Shown here piece after piece: positions 43,059 to 50,650 of a stretch of 64,000 nucleotides of DNA. The translations under genes and the position numbers were made by a program. The notes under the pieces are model-generated. The model was not told the origin of the DNA. It saw nothing but the letters and a program-made list of their open reading frames with translations, and searched no databases. Source of the stretch: Pseudomonadota bacterium (lineage in GTDB: Bacteria > Pseudomonadota > Alphaproteobacteria > Rhizobiales > Hyphomicrobiaceae); contig JAFAFW010000109.1 in assembly GCA_023423275.1 (NCBI GenBank), forward strand, positions 1 to 64,000, given 5' to 3'. The stretch's first letter is position 1. Each line of letters starts with the position of its first letter.

Positions 43059-43982
43059 ATGGCGCCACGCCATTTTATCGATATTGAAGCTCTTGATGCC
43101 GCAACGCTGCGCCGGATTGTCGATGCGGCGCACGAGATGAAACGTGCCGGCAAAACGGTCCCGGCACACCTGAAACCGGCTGGCATCGAACAGTCGGTGC
43201 TGGTGATGATCTTCGAGAAGCCGTCGACGCGGACCCGTGTCTCGTTCGACGTCGCCATGCGTCAGCTCGGCGGGCAGACGATCGCGCTCAACCATACCGA
43301 CTTGCAGCTCGGCCGCGGGGAGTCGATCGCAGACACCGCGCGCGTGCTGTCGCGGTACGTCGATGCCATCATGATCCGCGCCAACAAGCACGAGAGCGTG
43401 GTCGAGTTGGCCGATAACGCCACGGTGCCCGTGATCAATGGCCTGACGGACAAGACCCATCCGTGCCAGATCATCGCCGATATCATGACCTTCGAGGAGC
43501 GCAAGGGGCCAATCAAGGGGCGCAGCATTGCCTGGGTCGGCGATGGCAACAACGTCACCGCGTCGTGGATTCATGCCGCTCCTCGGTTCGGATTTACCCT
43601 GCGGATCGCGTGTCCCGCGCAGCTCAAGCCGGATCGTCAGATTCTGGACTGGGCGGCCAAGGAGGGGGCGAATGTCATCATCACCGATGATCCCCAGCAG
43701 GCGGTTGCCGGCGCCGATTGCGTGATGACGGACACATGGGTCTCGATGGGCCAGACCGATGCCCCGCGCCGCAAGCAGATGCTGGGACCTTATGCCGTCG
43801 ACAGCGGGTTGATGCAGAAAGCCGCCCGGGACGCCATATTCATGCATTGCCTGCCCGCCTATCGCGGACACGAAGTCAGCGCCGAAGTCATTGATGGCCC
43901 GCAGTCGGCCGTATTCGACGAAGCCGAAAACCGGCTCCACGCGCAGAAGGCCATCCTGGCGTGGTGCCTCGGGACAAAGTGA
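43059..43982 (+). CDS. argF: Ornithine carbamoyltransferase
   Basis: A 307-residue enzyme that makes citrulline from ornithine and carbamoyl phosphate. The carbamoyl-phosphate loop is EKPSTRTRVSF (Ser56-Thr-Arg-Thr), followed by HTDLQLGRGES, HPCQIIADIMTF and the ornithine loop FMHCLPAYRG. SMGQTD is the other ornithine-binding motif. The frame is open from 42912, inside argD, but the ATG at 43059 gives the normal MAPRHFIDIEAL start. The stop codon is directly followed by the hslO ATG. Confidence 0.95.
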   Translation: MAPRHFIDIEALDAATLRRIVDAAHEMKRAGKTVPAHLKPAGIEQSVLVMIFEKPSTRTRVSFDVAMRQLGGQTIALNHTDLQLGRGESIADTARVLSRYVDAIMIRANKHESVVELADNATVPVINGLTDKTHPCQIIADIMTFEERKGPIKGRSIAWVGDGNNVTASWIHAAPRFGFTLRIACPAQLKPDRQILDWAAKEGANVIITDDPQQAVAGADCVMTDTWVSMGQTDAPRRKQMLGPYAVDSGLMQKAARDAIFMHCLPAYRGHEVSAEVIDGPQSAVFDEAENRLHAQKAILAWCLGTK

Positions 43983-44957
43983 ATGCCAGAGAGCCACGGA
44001 CCTGCCGGAACGGGCGGGTCACCTGTTGCCGACGACCTCATCATGCCGTTCCGCACCGTGCGGTCGGGTGTCATCGGCCGCCTCGTCCGGCTTGGGCCGG
44101 TCGTCAATAACATCCTGAGCCGCCATGATTATCCAGAACCGGTCAGCCGGTTGCTGGGCGAAGCTGTCGCCATGACCGCGCTGCTCGGCTCGTCCTTGAA
44201 ATTCGATACGGCGTTCGAGGGGCGGCTCATTCTGCAGACGAAGACGGACGGTCCGGTCAACCTGCTGGTGGTGGATTTCGAGGAGCCGGGCCAGGTCCGC
44301 GCCTATGCGAGCTTCGACAAGGAGAAGATCCAGGCGCTCGGTACTGCAGCCCGCGAAGAGCCCGGGCGGCTGCTCGGCCACGGGCATCTCGCGATGACCA
44401 TCGATCCCGGCGGTTCGAGGGACCGCTATCAAGGCATCGTCGCATTGTCGGGGGGCACGCTCGGCGACGCGGCCCACACGTACTTCCGTCAGTCCGAACA
44501 GATCCCGACCTATATCCGCCTGGCCGTCGCCCGGCACTTCGCGCACGGCACGTGGCAGTGGCGCGCTGGCGGCCTCGTCATCCAGTACATGCCGCCAGTC
44601 GAGGAACGTGCCGCCGACTTCCGCGACGACGAGGACCCGGGCCTGCTCGGCGAAGAGGACGAACGTTGGAATGATACGCGCCTCCTGGCCGCCACGCTGG
44701 AGGATCACGAACTGCTCGATCCAACGCTGTCGCCTGAGCGTCTGCTGTATCGTCTTTTCGCGGACGTGGGCGTGCGTGCGCTGCCGGTGTTGCCGATCAA
44801 GGAGCATTGCCGCTGCTCGCGCGAACGCGTAGCCAATCTGCTGGCAAGCTTCGGCAAGCCCGAGCTGGAAGATATGCGGGAGGAGGACGGAGCGATTACC
44901 GTCACCTGCGAATTCTGCAACACCAAATACCGGTTCGAGGACCGGGACATCGCTTGA
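43983..44957 (+). CDS. hslO: Redox-regulated chaperone Hsp33
   Basis: A 324-residue cytoplasmic holdase chaperone switched on by oxidation. The N-terminal domain has VRSGVIGRLVRLGPVVN and LLGEAVAMTALLGSSLKF; the C-terminal redox switch has four zinc cysteines in CRCSRERV (about residues 275-277) and CEFCNTKY (about 308-311). The first ATG immediately follows the argF stop, so translation is probably coupled to argF; Met21 (MPFRTVRSG, 44043) is a possible alternative start. The first 20 residues are Gly/Pro-rich and may be dispensable. Confidence 0.93.
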   Translation: MPESHGPAGTGGSPVADDLIMPFRTVRSGVIGRLVRLGPVVNNILSRHDYPEPVSRLLGEAVAMTALLGSSLKFDTAFEGRLILQTKTDGPVNLLVVDFEEPGQVRAYASFDKEKIQALGTAAREEPGRLLGHGHLAMTIDPGGSRDRYQGIVALSGGTLGDAAHTYFRQSEQIPTYIRLAVARHFAHGTWQWRAGGLVIQYMPPVEERAADFRDDEDPGLLGEEDERWNDTRLLAATLEDHELLDPTLSPERLLYRLFADVGVRALPVLPIKEHCRCSRERVANLLASFGKPELEDMREEDGAITVTCEFCNTKYRFEDRDIA

Positions 44958-44983
44958 CGATCCGTTGCGATCGCGATTGCGCG

Positions 44984-45376
44984 TCAGTTGACGGCGTGGT
45001 TGGTGAACGGGCTGTCCAGCGAGAAGGCGGGGATGTCGACCCGCAATTCGTCACCGCCCTCCCGTATCATCTGATACGAGCCGACCATGATGCCCTGCGG
45101 CGTCCGCAACGGACATCCCGAGGTGTAGCTGAACGACTCACCCGGCGGGATGACCGGCGTCTGACCGACGACACCCCGTCCGCGCACTTCTTCGGTATGA
45201 CCGTAGGCGTCGGTGATCTTCCAGGCCCGGGAACGAAGCTGCACCACCTCGCTGCCCGCATTTTCGATCACCACGGTGTAGCTCCAGAAGAAATAGTTAT
45301 CTTCCGGAGTCGACTGTTCTTCCATGTAAGCGGGCGTGACACGGACACGAATGTCATGTGTAACAGCTTCATACAT
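44984..45376 (-). CDS. apaG: ApaG (DUF525) protein
   Basis: A 130-residue single-domain beta-sandwich protein of the ApaG family (MYEAVTHDIRVRVTPAYMEE, FFWSYTVVIENAGSEVVQL, GVVGQTPVIPPGESFSYTSG, GIMVGSYQM). Biochemical function is unsettled; E. coli apaG is linked to apaH and to stress traits, and eukaryotic F-box proteins share the domain. The ATG at 45376 was chosen over a GTG-like upstream extension to 45406. It is convergent with hslO (26-base gap). Confidence 0.9.
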   Translation of the reverse strand: MYEAVTHDIRVRVTPAYMEEQSTPEDNYFFWSYTVVIENAGSEVVQLRSRAWKITDAYGHTEEVRGRGVVGQTPVIPPGESFSYTSGCPLRTPQGIMVGSYQMIREGGDELRVDIPAFSLDSPFTNHAVN

Positions 45377-45492
45377 TTGAGGCTTTCCAGTCCGCAGGCC
45401 GCGCAAGCAGCAATAGTAGAAGTCCCGCAGGCGAGGTCAATATCGCCTTGTGCCTGTCCTGAATATCACAAGAGACCACGCCGAGGTTGTCG

Positions 45493-47313
45493 ATGGCACC
45501 CCCACTGATTGCGTTGCGCGACATCCATCTGACCTTCGGCGGCACACCGCTGCTGACAGGCGCCGAGCTGGCTGTTGCGGCCGGCGAGAAGGTTTGTCTC
45601 GTGGGGCGTAATGGCTCGGGAAAATCGACCCTGCTGCGAATCGTGGCGGGCCTCACCGAAGCCGATCGCGGGGAGCGGTTCGTGCAGCCGGGCGCCCTTG
45701 TGCGCTACCTCGCTCAGGAGGTCGATTTCTCGGGCTTTGCGACGTCGCTGGACTATGTGCTTTCGGGACTTGCCTCCGACCATGATCAACACCGCGCGCG
45801 CTATCTTCTCGAACAACTGGGACTGACCGGCAATGAGCCGGTCGGAACATTGTCCGGCGGCGAAGCCCGGCGCACCGCTCTCGCCCACGCGCTGGCGGCA
45901 GAGCCCGACGTGCTGCTGCTTGACGAGCCGACCAACCACCTCGACCTTCCCGCGATCGAATGGCTCGAGGCCGAACTGAAGACGACCAAAGCCGCACTCG
46001 TTCTCATCAGTCACGATCGCCGGTTCCTGGAGACGCTATCGCGCGCCATCGTCTGGCTGGACCGCGGCGTGACGCGGCGCCTGGATCGAAGCTTCTCGGC
46101 CTTCGAGGGATGGCGCGACTCCGTCCTCGAGCAGGAGGAAAGCGAGCGCCATAAACTCGACCGCAAGATCGTGCGCGAGCAAAGCTGGATGCACGGCGGC
46201 GTCACCGCCCGGCGCAAGCGCAATGTGCGGCGCGTGGCCGAACTCCACAAGATGCGCCAGGAACGCCGCGAGGCAAGACGTGCCCAGGGCGACGTCCGAG
46301 TCAGTGCCGGTGAAAGCGGGCCGTCCGGCCGGCTTGTCATGGAAGCCACCGATATCTCGAAAGCGTTCGACGGCCGGCCGATCGTTGAGAACTTCTCCAC
46401 GCGGATCATGCGCGGCGACCGTGTCGGCGTCGTCGGCCCGAACGGCGCCGGCAAGACAACGCTTCTGCAGATGCTGACTGGCCGCCTCGCGCCCGACAGC
46501 GGCGAGATCCGCATCGGCACCGGCCTCGACATCGCCATGCTCGACCAGCGCCGCGACGAACTGGAGCCGACGCTGACAGTCACCGAGGCGCTGACAGGCG
46601 GACGCGGCGACAGGCTCACGATCAACGGCCAGATCCGCCACGTCGCCAGCTACATGAAGGATTTTCTGTTCCAGCCCGAGCAGGCGCGCAGCCCGCTGTC
46701 AGTGCTTTCCGGTGGCGAGCGTGCACGCCTGATGTTGGCGCGCGCCTTGGCGAAGCCGTCCAACCTGCTGATCCTCGACGAGCCCACGAACGATCTCGAC
46801 CTGGAAACCTTGGACATCCTGCAGGAGCTGCTGGCCGACTATGGCGGCACCGTTCTGCTCGTCAGCCATGACCGCGATTTCCTGGACCGCGTCGTGACGT
46901 CCGTGATTGCCGCCGAGGGTGACGGCCGCTGGGCCGAGTACGCAGGCGGCTATTCGGATATGCTCGGCCAGCGCGCAGGGGCGGACCTTCCGACCGGTAA
47001 GTCACAGCAATCCGACGCGCCTAAAGCCGTGCGTTCCGATGACGACAGGAAGGCATCCGCGTCCGCGCAACGCAAGCGCAAGCTGTCGTTCAACGAGAAG
47101 CACGCGCTGGAGACACTGCCGGGCACAATGGACAAACTGCACAAGGACATTGTCGCGCTGCAGGACACCCTCTCCGACGCCGGCCTTTATGGGCGCGATC
47201 CGAAGACGTTCGAAACGGCCACCGCACGCCTGACAGCCGCCGAGACTGAACTGGCGGCTGCGGAAGAGCGCTGGCTAGAGCTGGAAATGCTGCGCGAGGA
47301 ACTGGAGAGCTGA
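45493..47313 (+). CDS. ABC-F ATPase (Uup-like)
   Basis: A 606-residue cytosolic protein with two ABC domains and no membrane segments. Walker A motifs are VGRNGSGKST (38-46) and VGPNGAGKTT; signature motifs are LSGGEARRTALAHAL and LSGGERARLMLARAL; Walker B motifs are LLLDEPTNHLDLP and LILDEPTNDLDLE. A Lys/Ala-rich linker and C-terminal coiled coil (KHALETLPGTMDKLHKDI, LYGRDPKTFE) match Uup, which acts on ribosomes or DNA structures. A TTG at 45487 opens the frame, but GAGG followed by 6 bases points to the ATG at 45493. Confidence 0.87.
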   Translation: MAPPLIALRDIHLTFGGTPLLTGAELAVAAGEKVCLVGRNGSGKSTLLRIVAGLTEADRGERFVQPGALVRYLAQEVDFSGFATSLDYVLSGLASDHDQHRARYLLEQLGLTGNEPVGTLSGGEARRTALAHALAAEPDVLLLDEPTNHLDLPAIEWLEAELKTTKAALVLISHDRRFLETLSRAIVWLDRGVTRRLDRSFSAFEGWRDSVLEQEESERHKLDRKIVREQSWMHGGVTARRKRNVRRVAELHKMRQERREARRAQGDVRVSAGESGPSGRLVMEATDISKAFDGRPIVENFSTRIMRGDRVGVVGPNGAGKTTLLQMLTGRLAPDSGEIRIGTGLDIAMLDQRRDELEPTLTVTEALTGGRGDRLTINGQIRHVASYMKDFLFQPEQARSPLSVLSGGERARLMLARALAKPSNLLILDEPTNDLDLETLDILQELLADYGGTVLLVSHDRDFLDRVVTSVIAAEGDGRWAEYAGGYSDMLGQRAGADLPTGKSQQSDAPKAVRSDDDRKASASAQRKRKLSFNEKHALETLPGTMDKLHKDIVALQDTLSDAGLYGRDPKTFETATARLTAAETELAAAEERWLELEMLREELES

Positions 47314-47322
47314 GCGGAGAGC

Positions 47323-47949
47323 CTATTTTCCCTGCCACTCGTCTTTCACGTCCATGCACTTCTTGCCGATAAAATCGTTGATGTCATCGACGATGGTGCT
47401 CTGGAGCACATTGAACGTGTTGTCCGTCGCTGTCGCCGTCCACATCGCGCCCTTGACGACGGTCGGCGCTTCGATCTTGCCCCAGTTCAGCGCAGCCTTG
47501 GTCGCCTTGCCGCCTTCGAATGTGATCTTGGGCGCGAAGTCGAAATTGATCTCAGCCTGATCCTTTTCACGTTCGATCTTGCACTTGACGCTGTGCGTAT
47601 CGAGCGTGGTTTCGTGCTTGGCCTCGGTCATCGCTTTGATCAGCGCATCCCGGTTGAGCTTGAGATCCGACGTGCACTGGACACGCCCCCAAGGCCACGA
47701 CACCTTGGCCTTGGAGACCATCTTTTCGAGCTGCTCCTTACGCCACGTCTTGACGATGCTGCAGGAGATATCGGCCCCGGGCTTGCGGTTGTGAAAGGCA
47801 TCGCAGATTGCCACCTTGCACGCCTTGCGGCTTTCCCGTTCGGCGGCTTCCTCGGGTGTGAGCTCGATGTCCTGCGCGAGAGCTCCAGCAAACGGCATCA
47901 AAACGAGGAGAGTGCCAGCCAAATACAGCGAAGCGCGAAACGACCGCAT
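47323..47949 (-). CDS. Exported protein of unknown function, cysteine-containing
   Basis: A 208-residue protein with a signal peptide (MRSFRASLYLAGTLLVLMPF, cleaved near GALAQ) and no recognised domain. It carries six cysteines, two in the segment SRKACKVAICDAFHNRK, one in ISCSIVKTW, one in RVQCTSDL, one in VKCKIERE and one in KKCMDVKDE, suggesting disulfides in the periplasm. The ATG at 47949 follows GGGGG. It is convergent with the ABC-F gene (9-base gap) and divergent from hsp20. Not recognised beyond being a likely periplasmic protein. Confidence 0.7.
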   Translation of the reverse strand: MRSFRASLYLAGTLLVLMPFAGALAQDIELTPEEAAERESRKACKVAICDAFHNRKPGADISCSIVKTWRKEQLEKMVSKAKVSWPWGRVQCTSDLKLNRDALIKAMTEAKHETTLDTHSVKCKIEREKDQAEINFDFAPKITFEGGKATKAALNWGKIEAPTVVKGAMWTATATDNTFNVLQSTIVDDINDFIGKKCMDVKDEWQGK

Positions 47950-48059
47950 AGAGCCCCCAAGGTTCCGGCCTGATGACGGGCGGCTTATGGCGCCGAACTC
48001 TTGCAGGAATGTGGCGCGATGGCGAGGCCAGCGCTCCCGGTACAGCATGGTTCCGTTTG

Positions 48060-48087
48060 CTTGAACTTTGCCCGCGTCGCACCATAT
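48060..48087 (+). promoter_or_regulatory. Sigma32 (RpoH)-like promoter of hsp20
   Basis: CTTGAA (48060-48065) and CCATAT (48082-48087) with a 16-base spacer match the alphaproteobacterial RpoH promoter pattern CTTG(A/C)(A/C)-N16..18-C(C/T)AT. The transcript would begin near 48095, giving a leader of about 105 bases to the hsp20 ATG. Confidence 0.6.
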
Positions 48088-48094
48088 TTCTTGA

Positions 48095-48202
48095 AGCGTG
48101 GCTTACGGTGCCCGGAGACCATCGGGGCCGAGAGCCGGCAGGAGCCCGAAAGGGGTCTGCCGAACACACGACACAAGGTCGCTTTGAAAGGACTTTGCCA
48201 TG
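48095..48202 (+). promoter_or_regulatory. ROSE-like RNA thermometer leader of hsp20
   Basis: The last hairpin, 48178-48193, pairs GTC-G-CTT with AAG-GAC around loop TGA, burying the ribosome site AAAGGA. It contains the sequence UCGCU opposite AGGA with one bulged G, exactly the conserved anti-Shine-Dalgarno pattern U(U/C)GCU of ROSE elements. A second stable hairpin, GGCAG...CTGCC with inner CCC-GAAA-GGG, lies at 48137-48161. ROSE elements melt on heating and control small heat-shock genes in rhizobia. Confidence 0.6.
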
Positions 48203-48637
48203 TCACGCCTATCGCTTTTGTCCAGCCCATTGCTGCTGGGCTTCGAGGAGATCGAGCGTCTCATCGATCGCGCCGGTAAGAACTCCGGCGACGGTTATCC
48301 GCCCTACAACATCGAACGCGTGATCAACGCCAACGGGCGCGGCGATGTGCTTCGCATCACGTTGGCTGTGGCGGGGTTCACACGTGATCAGCTTGAGGTT
48401 ACCCTAGAGGATAACCAGTTGATGATCCGAGGGAAGCAGCAGGACGACAAGGAGCGCGAGTATCTTTATCGTGGCATTGCCGCCCGGCAGTTTCAGCGCA
48501 CGTTCGTTCTCGCGGATGGCATCGAGATCCGCAGCGCCGACCTCAACAACGGTCTTTTATCCATCGATCTCGTCCGGCATGAGCCCGAGCGCCTTGTCAG
48601 GAAAATCGAGATCGGAGAGCGAAAAGCGGGCACCTGA
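48200..48637 (+). CDS. Small heat-shock protein, Hsp20 family
   Basis: A 145-residue alpha-crystallin-domain chaperone that binds unfolded proteins. The domain runs from YPPYNIERVINANGRGDVLR through LAVAGFTRDQLEVTLEDNQL, MIRGKQQDD, YLYRGIAARQFQRTFVLADG (IbpA-like) and DLNNGLLSIDLVR. The C-terminal I-x-I-type segment is IEIGERK. The ATG at 48200 follows AAAGGA, which is part of a predicted hairpin. The neighbour 123 bases downstream encodes a DUF1150 protein that often accompanies such genes. Confidence 0.92.
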   Translation: MSRLSLLSSPLLLGFEEIERLIDRAGKNSGDGYPPYNIERVINANGRGDVLRITLAVAGFTRDQLEVTLEDNQLMIRGKQQDDKEREYLYRGIAARQFQRTFVLADGIEIRSADLNNGLLSIDLVRHEPERLVRKIEIGERKAGT

Positions 48638-48760
48638 GTCCTGCACGCTCTAGCAACAGGCCAAGAATCACTGGACGATGGCACTCAGGCGGTGTGCTGG
48701 GCTGTCCGGGCCCGCCGTGGATGACGTGTCCTCGTCCCCCCTCGATGGAGGAGTTGGGTC

Positions 48761-49051
48761 ATGAATGGGACTACCAATCGCAGACGGCCCTCGCGGAAGC
48801 GTAAGGGTATCGCACCAATGATGAGCCAGATCGAACTGGCGCACCTCGGAGATGGCGAAGTGGCATACATTAAAGTGCTGACTTCCGACGAGGCGCAGCG
48901 CCTATATCCTGCGGTCGAAGGACTGCCGGGTGGCATCGACCTCTACGCCTTGCACGCTGCCGATGGCACACCGATCGCCCTGACCGATAGCCGGCAGGCC
49001 GCCATTGGACATGCACGCGGGGATAAGCTGGAGGTTGCAAGCGTCCACTGA
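48761..49051 (+). CDS. DUF1150 family protein
   Basis: A 96-residue protein with a basic N-terminus (TNRRRPSRKRKG) and the DUF1150 core AHLGDGEVAYIKVLTSDEAQ, FAD-free and without membrane segments, ending PIALTDSRQAAIGHARG. It starts with ATG at 48761 after GGAGGAG with 7-base spacing. DUF1150 genes are regularly found next to hsp20 in alphaproteobacteria, so a stress role is inferred. A strong terminator follows at 49084. Confidence 0.82.
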   Translation: MNGTTNRRRPSRKRKGIAPMMSQIELAHLGDGEVAYIKVLTSDEAQRLYPAVEGLPGGIDLYALHAADGTPIALTDSRQAAIGHARGDKLEVASVH

Positions 49052-49083
49052 CGATCGCGCCATGGCCGCAAGATTTCCTGCAC

Positions 49084-49126
49084 GGCCTCCCGTTGTGTCA
49101 AAGCACCGGGAGGCCTTGTTTTTTTT
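49084..49126 (+). terminator. Rho-independent terminator after the hsp20-DUF1150 unit
   Basis: GGCCTCCCG (49084-49092) pairs perfectly with CGGGAGGCC (49107-49115) and is followed by a T-rich run (49116-49126). It lies 33 bases after the DUF1150 stop. Confidence 0.9.
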
Positions 49127-49153
49127 GAGTCTACGCATGCCGGCGGCACGGCC

Positions 49154-50137
49154 CTAACCCCGATAGTGAGAGAACTGCCCCCGGGGCCGGAAACGCTCCA
49201 GATAGGAGGGCACGACCGCCGAGAGCGTATGTGGCGCCGCAATGCCGAGGGCCTGCACAGTCCGTCCATCCTGCGTGGCAGCAGGGCTGACGACATTGTC
49301 GTGCTGTAACAATCTTACCTGATCGACGGTCAGCGGACGCAGGCTATTCGGCAGCGGCCAAGTCAACAGTGCCATAAGCTTGGCAGCCCAGAAGGGCAAC
49401 GGCATGTAAAGCCGATCGCGACCGGCCCATTCCTGCGTCTTGTCCAGTAATTGCCTGAAGGTGCAGACCTCCGGTCCGCCGACCTCGTAGATCGTCCCCG
49501 GCTGCCCCGTGCCATCTACCGCGTTGGCGATCGCCGTGCCAACGTCACCGGCGTAAATGGGCTGAAAGCGTGTTTTTCCGCCGCCGATCAGAGGCAGAAA
49601 CGGCGAGTACCGCGTCATGGCGGCGAACCTGTTGAAAAAATCATCCTCCGGCCCGAACAGAATCGACGGACGGATGATCACGGCGTCACGAAACTCCTCG
49701 TGCACAGCCCGCTCGGCCTCGGCTTTCGTTCGGGCATAAGCGGAATCGCTGTTCCGATCGGCACCGATCGCTGACACATGCACCAGCCGCCGGACGCCCG
49801 CGAGACGCGCGGCTCTGGCGATGGCTCTGGCCCCCGCGACGTGAACATCGTGGAATGTTTGCGGGCCAGTGGGCGAGAGAATCCCCACGGCATTGACGAC
49901 AGCAGACGCTCCGCGCACCGCGGCATCAACCGACTCCGGGAAGCGCACATTGGCCTGCACCGGCAGGATTTGGCCAACCCGTCCCATAGGTTGCAGATGG
50001 CCCGCGAGGTCCGGACGGCGAACCGCAGCTCTGATGCGCCATCCGCGGCGGGCGAGCGGCTGCACCGTATGGCGACCGACGAACCCCGAGCCGCCGAACA
50101 CGGTAACCAGGCCGCCTGTTTCGGGCCGATGGGACAT
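49154..50137 (-). CDS. NDUFA9-like NAD(P)-binding protein (complex I associated family)
   Basis: A 327-residue atypical short-chain dehydrogenase. The N-terminal nucleotide fold is LVTVFGGSGFVGRHTVQPLA. Other parts are VVNAVGILSPTGPQTFHDVH, RLVHVSAIGADRNSDSAYAR, IIRPSILFGPEDDFFNRFA and YEVGGPEVCTFRQLLD. This matches the NDUFA9 subfamily, a supernumerary complex I subunit in mitochondria and alphaproteobacteria. The ATG at 50137 was preferred (AGGAG 11 bases upstream) over upstream starts to 50239, because it begins just before the nucleotide fold. Catalysis is doubtful; the active-site YxxxK is present as YARTK. Confidence 0.78.
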   Translation of the reverse strand: MSHRPETGGLVTVFGGSGFVGRHTVQPLARRGWRIRAAVRRPDLAGHLQPMGRVGQILPVQANVRFPESVDAAVRGASAVVNAVGILSPTGPQTFHDVHVAGARAIARAARLAGVRRLVHVSAIGADRNSDSAYARTKAEAERAVHEEFRDAVIIRPSILFGPEDDFFNRFAAMTRYSPFLPLIGGGKTRFQPIYAGDVGTAIANAVDGTGQPGTIYEVGGPEVCTFRQLLDKTQEWAGRDRLYMPLPFWAAKLMALLTWPLPNSLRPLTVDQVRLLQHDNVVSPAATQDGRTVQALGIAAPHTLSAVVPSYLERFRPRGQFSHYRG

Positions 50138-50223
50138 GCCGGTTCGATCTCCTGCCATCATGCTGAACACGAGGGCAGCAATACACAGCGACTCCCACCG
50201 TGTGAAGGGAGCAGTGGGCGCAA

Positions 50224-50252
50224 TTGACAAGGCGTCCACTGGGCTCTAACAG
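50224..50252 (+). promoter_or_regulatory. Candidate promoter of tRNA-Leu
   Basis: TTGACA (50224-50229) and TAACAG (50247-50252) are separated by 17 bases and lie just upstream of the tRNA at 50264, with a start expected near 50259. Confidence 0.5.
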
Positions 50253-50263
50253 ATGCGTCGGTT

Positions 50264-50350
50264 GCCCAGATGGCGGAATTGGTAGACGCACCAGCTTCAG
50301 GTGCTGGCGCCTGCAAGGGCGTGGAGGTTCGAGTCCTCTTCTGGGCACCA
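50264..50350 (+). tRNA. tRNA-Leu (anticodon CAG)
   Basis: An 87-base tRNA with encoded CCA end. The acceptor stem is GCCCAGA (50264-50270) paired with TCTGGGC (50340-50346). The anticodon stem CCAGC/GCTGG holds the loop TTCAGGT with anticodon CAG, reading CUG leucine codons. The long variable arm of a type II tRNA lies between, and the T arm includes GGTTCGAGTCC. No copy of its 3' end was seen further downstream. Confidence 0.95.
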
Positions 50351-50650
50351 TTTTCTTCAAAAAATGATGCATAGCCGCCAGCCAGCAGGATGGCACCATT
50401 ACCGGCTTTCCGCCATGACGCTCAGATCGGCACGACAGACGCTGGCTCGTCCAATTTGCGGACAAATCGTCCTGCCACGCGTCGGCGTCAGAGTATTGTC
50501 GCTATTTCGCTCAAGAATACAGGCGAATGCGAAGGCCCACATCAAGCAACATAACCTGCTGCGCGACCTGTAAATCTCCAAGTCGTCTTGACCCTTCGTC
50601 CTGGCGATGCTGAAACCTCAGCTCAATCCCGATATTGGTACTTCACGATC
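50351..50650. other. Intergenic region after tRNA-Leu without a gene
   Basis: The 300 bases between the tRNA and the sensor kinase contain only short overlapping frames. No integrase, repeat of the tRNA end, or clear terminator was recognised. The promoter of the kinase operon should lie here. Confidence 0.5.

Noticed and set aside
48077..48108. GCACC...GGTGC hairpin as part of the hsp20 leader
   Set aside because: It begins upstream of the predicted transcript start near 48095, so it would not be in the RNA.
50264..50650. Genomic island inserted at tRNA-Leu
   Set aside because: No integrase and no repeated tRNA 3' end were seen; the next genes are ordinary signalling genes.
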